DNA of 64,000 nt from Gonatopus flavifemur (GCA_018340375.1 JAFFJZ010000001.1:57776001-57840000); one strand, 5' to 3'; shown: positions 23,896 to 36,057, numbered from the stretch's first letter. The notes: generated by a model not told the origin, from the sequence alone. A program made the numbers and translations.

Positions 23896-26800
23896 CATTT
23901 CCACTCAATTTCAGATAGAATCCTTTGAATTTATCCATGAATACCCGAAGGGAGAGCTTTAAAAATCAACAGAGTGGTCGATTGGGAGCTTAATTAACTT
24001 GTCTTTGCTGTAATTTTTAGTTCGATTCCAGAATAAAAGTTCAAACGAAATGGATGCTGTGATTATTTCTTTCGAAATAAGTATTGAATTTATTTTCAGG
24101 GTATGTACATTTCCGTCCAAGGGATTGTGCTTTCAAAAATAGATTCTCAAATTCAAATATTGGTAAAAAAAATATGACTTACAAATCAAAAACAGGACGA
24201 TATTGAATTGTAACGCATACCTGAAACAAAAAGAAACAAAAAGATTGGTTAAACGTTGTATTATGGTATGTAAATATCTAACAAAGTGAAGTTTCTCTGA
24301 GAGAAATTTGTATGCATGGGTAATGGAAAGACATGAATGCAATGCGCTATCCTGGACGCAGGATTATGATATTATTAGTTTTACCTGTATTATTATTCAA
24401 TGAAATAAAAAGAAACGGAACAACGAAAAGGAAGATATACTGAAAGAAAGTTGCGGAACCGCTCAGGATTGGTAACTACGAGAACGAACCGATTACCACA
24501 AGTAATCGTGGTAATCGTCACGGGACCAACCTTTGAAGTCACGACATCGTCTCTTGTTCCTGCCAATAGCCGGACCAAACAGAAACTGAATATTCATTAG
24601 CGATGTTAATGCTATTCGATCCACCGTGACTCTAATCTTCTTCTCTTTCGTAGCAACTTTTACTGTCTCAGTAACAGTAACAGCGATGATAATAGTAAGT
24701 AATAGGAGTAAAAACAGCATCGGTAGTAGTATTAATAGCTGCTATGATAGTACCAGAAGAAGTAAGAGCAATACTAATTTTGCGGTTTCTCTGGTTTTTC
24801 CCCATCTCTTTATCCAACTCTCCTACATTTCCTGTTTCGTTATATCACTCTTTACATTCTAGAAGAGAGAAAAAAGATATTGTGGAAAACTATTTTCTTT
24901 TGTGTTCCCTCCTTTTGATACCACTTCGATCTTCATATTTTTCTTTTTTTCTTCTCTTGTTGTGTTTTTTCTTTTTGTTTTCCGTTTTTTTTTTTTAATC
25001 AACATGAACCAATTCAGATCCATTTGAAAATTCATGAATCTGTATGGGGGATTTTATGCATTTCGTATCTTTTTTCGTTCTATTTTCTTATTCTCGTGAA
25101 GTATGATGAAAAAAGTGGAACGTAGAACAGGATATGACGCTAGAAATTTGCAAATGATTATTCATTATTCAAAAATTAAAACATTCCGAGCCATGGGATC
25201 GGGAGTGAGAACAGAAGGAGAGAACCGTTGGATTAAATTCCATTACGTTTTCGCATAACTTGAAGCAGTAGCAGCAAACTCCCCACCCACTCGCTTTATG
25301 CTCGTGAATTGTCGACCAACTACACTTCGATAAAAAGGAAATCAAGATATTTGTTCTGCACAGGACAAGTAATTCCTTGCCATTCGTTCGTTGGACGATT
25401 GGCGCAAGAAGAATATTAATGGTTTCAATCCATCTTTATGGTAATGTGAGAACACGTGAGATATACTCAATGCTTTTTCCGTTTCAAAATTTCCAATTGT
25501 TAAACTTGGAGAATTGATTTATGTTTTCTCATAAAAATCATCGTATTGTATTGAATTGCATATCATGAAGATTTTCCCAACATTTTCTGAATAAAAATTA
25601 AATTTCATGCAACTGATGCGCGAAGAACATTTGTTTTTCACTTTTGATCAATTCAAAACAAAACCATGTGAATTGAGATGTAATGAGTTATATAATGGTT
25701 CATCAGAGCTTCGAATAATACGAAGAAAATACAATATTTTTATTCGATCGTAACGAGCTATGTAACAAAGGGCTATTAATTAAAATAGATTGGAATTTTT
25801 ATCAGCGATGGATGTATATTAATCATCAAAGAATAGATAGAACGATGAATCATAGATGCTGTGATGACGGAGGCAACTAATAATTATGAACTCGTATCAG
25901 TATTGAGGAAAATAAGTGATGTACATACACATGCATGCCATTTCTGTATACGATAATCAATGATAAAGCATGATACACTCAACTTTGAAGTTTAAAACAT
26001 ATTTAATAATTAAAAAACACTTCTAATTGTGTAGCAGCAGGAGAAGAAATAGGATCATGCATCCCTAGTACATAAAATTCATTATTCTTCATTGAATGAA
26101 TAATCTTTTCGGAAAAATTATATACAGAACAGATTATTCAACGCTCATTGTTTTCTTACAAATTTTATTTCAAATTCAATATATCCCATCAATTGAGGAT
26201 GAGCAAATCTCTCTCTCATGACAATACCATTGAATCTACATCTGATGTCATTGTAGAATTTGTCTCAAATCTGAAGAAAAATACCATTCTTTGTGAATAA
26301 GTACAGAAAATTATCGTTCATTAGACTTTACCACATTCGATTTGACACAAAATGTACAAACGATTCATTTCACCGCTTCAAAGTGGAAGAAACAGAGAAA
26401 AATGAGGGTTAAATAGAAGTATTTACACTTAAAGTGAGAGCTTTATCTCATTTGTCTTACATTTCGAGATCAATGGAACATATTTATATTTATTACGGAA
26501 TAAATCTATTGGAATAAGTATATACGTAGAAGATACAAAGTGTCTTTCCTTGTCAGGGGCAAAAGTAAATGGCTGGATGAGTTACACAAGTAAACCGACG
26601 CCCCGTTGGAATTTATATCAAAGAGGAGAGAAAAAGGGCAACATGGTAAAGATGTTTTGAAACAAGGCGCCGCACGTACCACTCTTTGCGTTTGCGCAAA
26701 AAGAAAATGACTACGCACACGTGCACGCAATGATGAAGATGAGAAGTCAGGGTCGTGTCCGACCTAAATACGTCGGGAGACGACTCTTCTTCAGCATTTC

Positions 26801-27299
26801 ACCAGCAATACTCTGTCCAGAAACGTAATGCTCTCCAAAAGATAACCAAGGGAGAATCTTTCGTGGAAACTGCCTCATAAATCTCCGTTCCCATCGGGCC
26901 ACGGTGTAATCCTGATTTTGAATTCTTGCTCCAACATGAAAATCTGAATTTTCCTTTTATCGTATCTCCATATCTAGAAACTTATTCTTCTTTGTTTTAG
27001 CATATCATTTCTTTTCTTTGCTGTTTTTTCATTTATCTGTCCACGTTTAAAAACAATACGATTGTCTGTGTTTTTTCCCTTTCGCACAAGAAAAAAGTAG
27101 AGCAGCGTGTCGTTAGTTTCTCATTTTCATTGTACACTTGATATACTGTTTTGAGGAGAAAACAGAAATTCATTAATTCGGATATTCGTATTTTCAAGTA
27201 ACGAGTAGGAAGGTGAAGAAATGGAAATAATAACACATTTGATAAAATTGTTATCGCGAAAAAACTCAAATGAGCTCTTTGTTCCCACGGTATTTGTAT

Positions 27300-27803
27300 C
27301 CTGAAGAGAACATGAAGCTTTAGCAAACGTTCAGATCAGATGTGTATAGATCGGGCCGAAGGTTCATCAGAGCCAACTTTTAGATTCACAAACATTTGAC
27401 AAAGGTTCTACGGACGTTGAAATGTCCGCCTCGAAATACGTTTAGGAAACATTGATGGAACGTTCGCTGAATGTTCATCGAAGGTTCGACGAAGCTTCAC
27501 AAAAATATCTATACTGATATTAATTTTGATCAATTTATATGAAAAACAAATTAATTAATAAATATAAATTATTATAAATTGATCCAAGTGTAGATATTTT
27601 TGTGAAGCTTCCTCAAACCTTCGATGAATCTTCAATGAACGGTCCATCTATGTTTCCTGAAAGTATTTTTGAGGCGGACATTTCAACGTTCGTAGTACCT
27701 TTGACAAACGTTTGTGAATCTAAAAGTTAGGCTTCATGAACCTTCGATCCGATCTATGCAGATCTAATCTGAACGTTCGCTGAAGCTTCATGTTTTCTTC
27801 GGG
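27300..27803. mobile_element. 504-bp fold-back transposon remnant with long terminal inverted repeats
   Basis: The left end CCTGAAGAGAACATGAAGCT and the right end (reverse complement CCCGAAGAAAACATGAAGCT) start imperfect inverted arms of more than 200 bases each. The arms meet around an AT-rich centre near 27540-27570. Several blocks recur in inverted form, including TGTGAAGCTT, AGGCGGACATTTCAACGTT and TTAGATTCACAAAC. Candidate 8-bp target duplications, ATTTGTAT (27292-27299) and ATTTGAGT (27804-27811), match at 6 of 8. An 8-bp target duplication would fit the hAT superfamily, but the end sequence is not a typical hAT end, so the family stays open. There is no transposase. The divergence between arms suggests an old copy. 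Confidence 0.75.
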
Positions 27804-29133
27804 ATTTGAGTATCAGACATTCGTATCAATTTCATTTGATGTGAACTCTTCATCCTTAAAAAATTAATTCCACATTCAAGAAACCGATTCAAGAGCCAAA
27901 CTAAGGATGTTCTCCTAAACTATGTTGCGGAATCTACTAACACTAGAAAGAACTCGATTGAGCATATGTTTATTTTTTTTATATTTTGAGAATATTCGCG
28001 ATGAACACTTGTCCCTCGAAAATTACATACTTATCGTACGAAATACACAAGTTATTGAACCGTATAACCATTTAGTTAGCATTCTGTTTAAATGTCACTC
28101 AATGCGTACCAACACGTTTTCATTCCACAATCTGCACCTAGCATCAGACCGAGCAACGAACTGTGTTACTCTTTCGATGACATCATTGATGAAGAAACAC
28201 GAAGAGTTGAAGATTGATGATGGAAAAAAATGCTTTCGGTGAATAAACGGAGTTCAAGCGTGTGCAAACTGTTGAAAAAGCCTTGACCGAGATTGCGAAA
28301 CGAGCCGATCCGTTCATTTTTTCCTCCTTCTCCTTCGTATTTCCCTTATTATTATTATATATTTTTTCGAAAGGGCTGATATCGTTACGTATCCGCAGCC
28401 CATTATAATCTCAACCTTCTTTCCCTTTCTTCCTTTCTTTCTTGCTTTCGTTCTCTCATCGAACCACGCTTGAAGAAAACAAAAATTAAGCCAACTTATC
28501 CGGCAAGAACTTTCTCAACGCCACGTGCGTGTGTTGTTCGCATACACACAAAACATTCTCACGTGAAACGCGTTTATAATGCTCGAATGCAGATTTAATC
28601 TGTTGAGGTTTATATGCACGTTAATGCGCATAACGATTGTACTAAAAATTACAGAATTATGAAGAGTATAAAATCATAAGTGAGATATTTTGAACGAATT
28701 TCCAATGATCGCGGGACGACGAATAAAAATGTTGAAAAATTCTTGTAACGAATGAGATATCCTTCGATGGAAATTTTTGATAGAAGTTTTATGTAAATAT
28801 ATTGAAAAATTTTAAACGATGTTCTGATTTTGAAATTTGTTATTAAACATTCGCGCGTATACCTACATGGAGAAAAAGGTTTATTGATGAACCATTTCAT
28901 GCGAATATGTTATAATCTCGGAGAACGTATGGGTCAATTATCAGCACTAATTGATTACACGAATTATACGCAATACTACTTAGATGATATGGGTGGAATA
29001 TTTCATAAACTATAAATACACCTTTCTCTTGTTATACCCGCATACCCCAGTAAAATAATCATGAGTAAAGACAAACATGAAATAACGTGTATCATAATTT
29101 TCATCATTTTGTATTTTAAGTAAGGTAAGCCGA

Positions 29134-29151
29134 CCCCCCCCCCCCTCCCCC
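29134..29151. repeat. C-tract (C12-T-C5)
   Basis: Twelve C residues, one T, then five C residues, in DNA that is otherwise AT-rich. The minus strand is a G-run able in principle to form a quadruplex, and the plus strand an i-motif. Confidence 0.9.
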
Positions 29152-30198
29152 TTAGCTCCCATTAGCGAACAATCGTTTTTTTATTATATTTTCTCTATGA
29201 TATATTATTCTGGATTCATTCGCATACCAGTGGTTCATTGAGTATCTCATCAGTCATGTTAATCACAGTATATGATTGTTTTGGAGAATTTTAATTGAAA
29301 ACATTTTCGTATATACGTGAAAATGATTTTAATCTTGTTTACCAGAAACTTTCTGCATATGAGATTGATTCTTCTCGGACTGAATTGATAATTATGTTGT
29401 TGAATCAAATTGAATGCATGGAATGTTCAAGTCGTTGAAAAAAGGATATCAAACAAGAAATTTTTATTCTTCTCGGGAAAAATTGAATTATCGCTTCTTT
29501 CGTTTTCCATGAAAAAAATTTGTCTTGTACTGAACTTCATAGATCATCGATTCGAGTGGTTAAGAATTTCTTTAATGCTTCTCAATTCCCGTCGCTTTTC
29601 TATCATTAATCATTTAAACTGGAAGTAATAACTAATGGAATATGCAACTTTGAATGACTGGTGGAGAGAGATATCCTCGCCTGACAATCAACTTTCACCC
29701 GTTGATAGAAGGAGCAAATCAACGAAACAGGAAAAGAGGAAACGAGGAGAAGTATCATAGAATTTGAAAGAAGACAGATGACTGAAAGAGAAACAGAGAA
29801 ATGTTAGGAGCCACATGTGGAGTTTGCAACAGAGTTCTAGAGAGGGTATAGTGTAGTATGTAGTCGCAGCTGCATGCAAATCTTATCGAACCGCAGAGTT
29901 CTCTCGAACTCTCAACGTATAAAGAGCAACAAGATTGAACTTAGTCCAAGGAGTAGTGTCATTCCTTATCTGCAGTCGCATAAATGCATCCTAACTGGAA
30001 TTGTTGCATCGTTTCAAATGCAAGTCTCGACGTCGACCGTTGGATAGGCGACGAGCCAATCCTAACAAAACACATCGCAAACGTGGACGTTTGTATTTCT
30101 CTCCTTCGCTTTTCTTCTTTCTCTTTGCTTCTCGCATACGCATGTATCACAGAATACATAGAATTTTGAAACACAATGTGCAGACGCATATCTTGAAT

Positions 30199-30231
30199 AC
30201 ATACCTACCCATCTACCTACCAACCTACCTG
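30199..30231. repeat. imperfect (CTAC)n tract
   Basis: Tetranucleotide units CTAC, CTAC and CAAC alternate in an imperfect array. It is a microsatellite only. Confidence 0.7.
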
Positions 30232-31451
30232 TATGAATAAACACAAGAATGAAGAAAATAAGGATCACAGAAACACATACAGTGAAAGAGATACATTGTT
30301 TCATAAACATAATTTGCACTGTGTGTGCATCATCCCGTAAATTCCAACGCTGCGAACCGTACGATATGCGGGTGTAGAAAGAGGGAGGAGAAGCAGGAGG
30401 AAGGGTTGAATAGAGCGCCACCCCATTTGAATATTTTTAATATGCAACGCACGAGGATGCGCTAACTAACCTTATATAGTATGACCTCAGCTCTTGCCGC
30501 TACTCTTGCTACTCTTACTACTACTAATACCGTACCATAGTTTCTCTCGTGTAACAAGGCCTTACAGCATTCGTAGCTACATTCACGTGGTCTGATGACC
30601 ACCCACCGTGTCCTCTATTTCTACCTGATCCCTCTCTATCTCTCTCTCCTCATTCTCTTTCCGTTCCAAAGCCTCTCTTACGATGCAGGCCCGTGAAGTT
30701 GTGAAATTTCAAATTCAGCGGGAGGAACGCACGTAAATCGTGTGCACTAGCGCGCCAACCGGGACAAACGAGCTCTCTCGGAGAAGCCTTTTCGGTTTCC
30801 TTCCTTGTTCTATGCCAACCATCTAACTTACCCGACCTTATTTTGGGTATGTCGTCAAAATTACCATTGGAGCTTTTACATGTACCTCTGCAGAATTTAC
30901 ATCTCGCGAAATACATAACTGTACTTTCCGTTCTACGAGACTCGCAAGATTTGTATACCCCTTATAAAACATATTTACCTGAAGTGAGATAATATGAAAT
31001 TAATGAAACATTTCATCATTTATCATCGTGAAACTTCACTCCACTGTTCCAAAAATTTACATAAAAAATCACAAATCTCATGATATTTTCTCACCAGGAA
31101 AATCCTATACGGGATGTATGGATACGGTACGTAACGTACATGTCACACGTATATGTCCATGCAGCACTTCTATGCAGACTCCAAACACGTGTTATGAAAA
31201 TAGAAATTAACATTTGTTCTACATTGTCTTTCTCAATACAGTTTGCATTGCATAAACCACGATGATATATGTTTCTTTCACCAGGCTCTGATGCACTCGT
31301 GACTGCGAGCCAAAACAACTTTCGTGCATTCGCTCAATTTGTTGTGGTGTATCAGTATGTTCCACTTCAACGAATAAATTATCATTCAACTGTTTATTAT
31401 ACAGAATTTCATCGCGACGAATGTCGAGATGTAAATATCATCATATTTCAG

Positions 31452-31677
31452 TTATGAGAGCGGAGATACAAATGCGAAGAGATAAAAACAATGAAAGAAG
31501 AGGGAGCATGAACATAAAAAAAAAAGAACCATCGGACCGTTTGAGAAGAAAGTGGGAGAATTTTTGTCACTCGATGTCGAGAATAGTTGGACATAAGGGG
31601 GTAGTAGACGATGCACGATATGAAGGGACAGGAGAAGAAGGGGTGTATGCTGATGGTGGAAGAGAGAATTCATTAAG
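31452..31677 (+). CDS. candidate internal exon between good acceptor and donor
   Basis: The site ATCATATTTCAG ends at 31451, a good acceptor. AAG|GTATGA at 31675-31683 is a good donor. Between them one frame is fully open: two leading bases, ATG at 31454, 74 codons, and two trailing bases. The predicted segment is highly basic and hydrophilic at the start (MRRDKNNERRGS, then KKKEPSDRLRRKW), then more acidic and Gly-rich (YEGTGEEGVYADGGREN). I know no matching domain. Length 226 nt is typical of an insect internal exon. Against it, the minus strand is also open across the region (31452-31850), pointing to reduced stop density. This is one of the better exon candidates here, but still unproven. 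Confidence 0.28.
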
Positions 31678-31679
31678 GT

Positions 31680-31829
31680 ATGAATAATGCGTCTGCGATG
31701 CCAAGGCTGCTGCCTAGAGAGAACAGCATACCACCACCGTACATACCATGGCCTGCCCAAGGCATGGATGGCGAGAGAAGCATGGCTAAAATTAAAGCGG
31801 ATTCGCCCTCTCTGCCACGTGGCCTCTAG
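31680..31829 (+). CDS. uncertain 49-codon Pro-rich open frame
   Basis: ATG at 31680 (second ATG at 31698) opens 49 codons to TAG at 31827-31829. The peptide is Pro-rich and of ordinary protein-like composition, with the segment ENSIPPPYIPWPAQGMDGER. It starts two bases after the donor of the preceding exon candidate, so both cannot be used on the same mRNA in the simple way; if the donor is real, this frame is intronic. The region around CCATGGCC and GGCATGG is partly palindromic, giving a non-coding explanation for unusual sequence. I do not recognise it. Confidence 0.18.
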   Translation: MNNASAMPRLLPRENSIPPPYIPWPAQGMDGERSMAKIKADSPSLPRGL

Positions 31830-34241
31830 GCGAAAAACCCTCTCCGGCATTCACGACCATCGCCTGCTTTTCTCTATTGAGAGAAGCGAGAAAACCGAAA
31901 ATGAAGAAAGAGATCAAGGGGAAAAAAGTAACGATGACACAGAGAAGGAATTATACTCAGCTGAAAAGAGCTTGGTGTGAACAGAGTACATATGTGGGTG
32001 AGAATTCCGGATGTATTTAGAATTTCATTCCTGAAGGAATTGCGATCGAAGAGAACATATTGAAGAATCTAGAAATATCATTTTAACGTGTTCGCAATCG
32101 ATAAACAGAAGCAGATGCAGGGCGGAAGGGAAATATACTAAGAATCAGATAGCTGAGAGAATTGGGAACACATGCGGATGGAAATGATTTTTGCTTCGAT
32201 TAGTATACCAAAAATACATGGATATATATTTGAATAATAATCTACGATGTAGTGGATTGCTCATTCATTTGTCGAAAATTCCTATTTGGTGAAGTACTTG
32301 ATATGAGGGTCTTTTTCGAGATAATATGAAATCTATATTCATTATTTATTTTAAATATCCTAAACCGTAGGCTGAACATTACCTCAAATATCATACTTGG
32401 ATGAATATTTTTATCATCAGAAACAAACAAATACGTGTGTATTTTCGAAATAATGTGACTACGTTACACCCTGAATACAAATTTGTAAAAGTGGATTTAT
32501 CTCACGTGTGTAATTTCAATTTTTTCCTGTTTTTTTCAGCTCGTGTGTGTGTGTTTATATGACAGCCATATAACTAAATAAATTATATAGTATGGGTATG
32601 TAAGAATCGAACATAAATACACATTAAACACAGACCGCTCCATAAACCAAGGATTGCGCAACGTTTGCGACATCCAATGAGGTGCAGTGCTTCAGGAACT
32701 CGAGAGACGTGTTTCCTTTGAGATTTATTTATCGTCGTAAATATTGCGACGAAACCAAGCGCAACAGTGACAACAGAGAAAGAGATATTCAAGCGTGAAA
32801 GGAAACAGCGGAGGTTCAAGACGAAGATATGAAATGATCACGTGTCGTGCAGTGTAGAAGCAATGATTATGACTTTGCTGGCGTCGTATAATACACATTT
32901 GCACGGTACGATATATCTCCCCGTATACGTATATCAAAAAGATTATCGAAATTTCATTCGCATTAAACAAAGCGAATGATGTGCCTTGCCAGACAATTTT
33001 TACGATTCCAATTGGTTTACAGTCAGTAATCCTTGTACTTTACAACACACGTTGAACGATGATTTTTCAAAATTATATGATTTCTCGTTCAAGTTGGACA
33101 AAATTGCTTGATCGCGACGTAGTTCCGCATGAATTATGAAAATCGTAGATATTTCAATATCTACAAGTATCAGTCTGCGAGCTTGAGTCAATGAAATTCA
33201 TTCAATATCAAGTACAAATGTACTATTGATAGAATCGATAATTGTTCGCTCATTTATTGCGTTAAAAGCCTTATCGAATAACGTATAAACAATGAAAATC
33301 TAGTCGTTCGATTCGAGAGAGTAAAATTCCAGTCTACGTATATAAACTCCTTCATGAACAATATCGTTCACGAGATAAGATTCCTTGGCGTTGATTCAGA
33401 TGATTTATTTCCTTCGATTATTATGTTCAAATAGTTCGATGAAAAAAACATTCTGTACGCGGAAACACTGATTTTGTTCCATATAGATAAACTATGTATA
33501 GAATGTATATAATTCATATATATTTTATACCTAATCTATACATATTCCGTACATTATTTTCACGTATACGAGAATATTGAATGTTAATGTTTAGGGCAAA
33601 AGAGATGATAAAAACTTCACTTCTGAAAATATTGATCGATGAAAATATAAGTTTGAAGATGAAACAACTTTGCGTGTAAATTTGAATGAAATTTGCACAT
33701 CGTACTGAATGCCAGTTCTCAGTTTGACTAGATCACAACTACAATATTTTGAATTCAGGTTCCACCCTCATTGTTCTCAAATCAGATAGAGTAGATATTT
33801 GACTGAAAACGATCTTGACTTCGTAACATATGTACGCCCAAAGAAATATCCCATTATCATTCATTATAATATTTTGTTCCATGAATATTTTGTCATATGC
33901 AAAACTGAGAATAATATAAATGTACATAGAAATACTTCATCCGCCGTTGGAGCTATCGATAAATCAAGAGTTATAATTATTTCAAAATTCAACTCGAACA
34001 CGTTCACTTGATTCGGTTTGAACGAGTGGTCAATGTGGTCATCTATACCGCAGTGAAATGTACATTCCATTTCTTGCGAATAGCAGAGAAGCGAAGCTAG
34101 AAAATATGAAAATTTCATACTTCAAATAAACTTTACCCTTCGATAAACGTATCTTAGTAACCCGAAAAAGATGACTCCGGACTTTTTCGAATAGGTGTGC
34201 ATTTGAATTTCAAGTTGATATCAATTTAATGTATTTCAACC
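31830..34241. other. AT-rich non-coding stretch
   Basis: Nothing recognisable beyond the (TG)n tract near 32543-32554. That tract directly follows a strong acceptor-like TTTTTTTCAG ending at 32539. The frame after it closes after 13 codons, inside and just past the repeat. Confidence 0.5.
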
Positions 34242-34470
34242 ATGAAAATCAAAAAGGAGGCAACTCTCCGCGAGCGTAGTCACACGTGTAACCTGTCGAT
34301 AAAATCGATATTAAAGAAAAGCAGAGGAAAAAACGAATCATGCGTCAGGCGTGCGGAAAATCTTCTACAGATCGGCACACGACGTTGTATCTCGAAATAC
34401 CAATGGACCCAGATTCTCGAGGCTTTAGCTATTTCGTGTCCACGACGTTGTATCGTATACATGTGTATAC
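34242..34470 (+). CDS. candidate first coding exon, basic Cys-rich
   Basis: ATG at 34242 has a favourable context (CAACC before it, A at -3) and an in-frame stop 15 bases upstream, so this would be the initiation codon. The frame runs 76 codons plus one base to a strong donor, C|GTAAGA, at 34471. If not spliced it ends at 34499 (85 codons). The peptide is basic (MKIKKEATLRER) with eight Cys if read to the stop. It contains the same RRCI tetrapeptide twice, 21 residues apart, because a 14-base direct repeat (34378-34391, 34441-34454) lies in the same frame. There is no signal peptide or known domain. Exit phase 1 fits the open acceptor at 37968. It is unproven; the 14-mer could equally be a duplicated regulatory site. 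Confidence 0.25.
34378..34454. repeat. 14-base direct repeat with 63-base period
   Basis: CACGACGTTGTATC occurs at 34378-34391 and again at 34441-34454. The period is a multiple of three, so a reading frame through both gives the same residues. Either two copies of one protein-binding site or a tiny duplication inside a coding exon would produce this. Confidence 0.75.
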
Positions 34471-35145
34471 GTAAGAAACCGTGTGGGTGTGTAAACTAAA
34501 CACAAACGCGAGGATTTTCGAATATCCGCCAGTGGATGGTTGCCAGATGTCTGACAAAGTTGCGTATTTCAGATATGAATGCGGGTATATACGTATATAA
34601 TTCACAAAGGGTTTACTTTGAGGCATGGAGAGAAGTTATAGTTTTGTCTCATTCATTCAAGGAAAATAAGATGCACAAAAATGAGTGAAACATTGTACCG
34701 GCTGCGTCCACGTTTCGAAGGCGTGCGTGGTCTTCATACATATATGCATGTTTCATGTATATATCATTCAGGAATTGCCACTAGGAAGAGGAGACCCTTC
34801 CCTTGGACTTTCGGCTAAACGACAGTTGGTATTGAGTGTGGAATAACAAGGAGTGGTTTATGTATACGATGTGCGTGTTTCTAACCAAAGATAGGCTATA
34901 CTCCGCCTCACGCACTCAGCACGTTAGCAAAACACCACCGAACATACGGTTCGTGCCACATGGGAATAATATTGCCGAAAAAATGGGAGGGAAAAGGAAA
35001 GAACTCTCTCAAAATTTAATCGAATCTTGGAAATATCTACTATCCACGGTTGGAGATATATTCAAATTGGTTGGAGAATGAAAAAGATTCCACGAATGCG
35101 AGGGTATAAAATTGCGTATGAGAATAGCCAAAATCAACGCGTGGA

Positions 35146-35306
35146 GGACGTTCTCAGTCATCGAGGACAATGACGCGTATTAAAGACGGCCCCTATGATG
35201 CGTCATCGTGATCATTAAGGATAATCGCGCGAAAGGAAATGTGTGTGACGTAATCTTTCCTAAGCGATTCGAAAGGCACATCAAGTGGATGGCTAATATG
35301 GCCGCT
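35146..35306. promoter_or_regulatory. candidate regulatory cluster with three TGACG-type sites
   Basis: TGACGCG at 35171, GCGTCAT (inverted) at 35200 and TGACGTAAT at 35246 are CRE/ATF-type bZIP sites within 85 bases. CTCAGTC at 35153-35159 matches an arthropod initiator and AGACG lies at 35184-35188, but that is one base beyond the strict spacing for a downstream promoter element. GCTAATATGG at about 35292 is one mismatch from a CArG box. The block is GC-richer than its flanks and has no long frame. I infer an enhancer or promoter candidate; no gene start is visible beside it. Confidence 0.3.
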
Positions 35307-35982
35307 CGAATCGTTGCCGCAACAGAACTACCTTGAGAATTTTACACCAGCACAACACACGTGCATTTTTATATTTTTCGATTTACGCTCTATCCTCAAT
35401 TTTTATATTTGCGGTTTGCCGTATTTAGCAAAGCAATACTCAAAATTATTACGTTCTATGCCATTTTGCGCGTTAATACGATGCGCAAACATCGTCACGA
35501 TGTTTGTACGTGTAAGGAAAAATAAACTCAGAAATGTTACAGTCGATGTGAATCAAGCTCACGTATAATTGCTACTATAAATATCTTCCAACCCTATAAA
35601 GAAATAGATATCAATGTATTCTGAAATCTAAAACAATTCCGTATTCAAAAAACTCAATACCGTGTTTGTGAATAGACGAGAAGTGTGGAAAAAATTCTTT
35701 TGAGAATGTTTTGTTTCTTTTGCGAATATGAAAAAGAAATCAAAATTGTGAGCTGTATACTCGAAAAGTAAGACACAACGTCGTTAATGATCGAACTGAA
35801 TTTGCAAGAAATAGGCTACCGTTGTTTTCCTCGGTGTAAAAACGGAAGATTAAAGTGTAAGAAACTGATATATAGGCGGATATATATAGGTACAGATCAA
35901 TTCTTATACATCGAATAAGTCTAGGGGTTTTCGAAACGATGGAGCTCGATAACCCAGTTACGACGACGTTGACAAGGGCTTG

Positions 35983-36057
35983 CACGTGTCCTCGTTGCGC
36001 TTCCTACCGGCATTAATTAGCTAATTGACCGAGCTATATAGTCACGAGGTTAATTAG
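35983..36057. promoter_or_regulatory. candidate homeodomain/bHLH site cluster
   Basis: CACGTG lies at 35983-35988. A perfect 12-bp palindrome, AATTAGCTAATT, lies at 36015-36026, giving two opposed TAATTA/TAATTG cores. A further TTAATTAG lies at 36050-36057. Opposed TAAT cores a few bases apart are the arrangement used by paired-type and Hox dimers. The surrounding DNA is GC-richer than average, so the AT-rich palindrome stands out from its context. Confidence 0.3.

Larger units (their letters stand above)
21169..27299. other. AT-rich non-coding stretch with short palindromic sites
   Basis: No recognisable gene. It holds the palindrome at 22679, the (GTTAC)5 array at 23291 and the AATT-rich site at 23876. 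A pyrimidine-rich tract at about 24890-25000 gives a spurious Phe/Leu-rich frame. A 99-codon minus-strand frame at 22150-22449 has a mixed, hydrophilic composition that is not obviously spurious, but no domain and no splice support. Confidence 0.5.
27804..31451. other. non-coding stretch with simple-sequence tracts
   Basis: No recognisable gene. It contains pyrimidine-rich DNA at about 28410-28450, the C-tract at 29134, CTAC-type repeats at 30199-30231 and a TCTC-rich tract near 30630-30660. The overlapping frames at 29959-30421 sit in simple sequence. Confidence 0.5.

Noticed and set aside
24019..24029. AGTTCGATTCC resembling a tRNA B box
   Set aside because: No matching A box, acceptor stem or cloverleaf can be drawn around it.
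24744..24998. Phe/Leu-rich plus-strand frame that could look like a membrane protein
   Set aside because: Produced by a T/C-rich tract at about 24890-25000.
31452..31850. 132-codon minus-strand frame
   Set aside because: Antisense to a better plus-strand exon candidate; contains His/Leu/Ser-rich sequence from simple repeats.
32539..32580. Strong TTTTTTTCAG acceptor
   Set aside because: Followed by a (TG)n repeat and a stop after about 13 codons.
35156..35188. Initiator plus downstream promoter element pair
   Set aside because: AGACG begins one base beyond the strict spacing known for this element pair, so a core promoter is not claimed.
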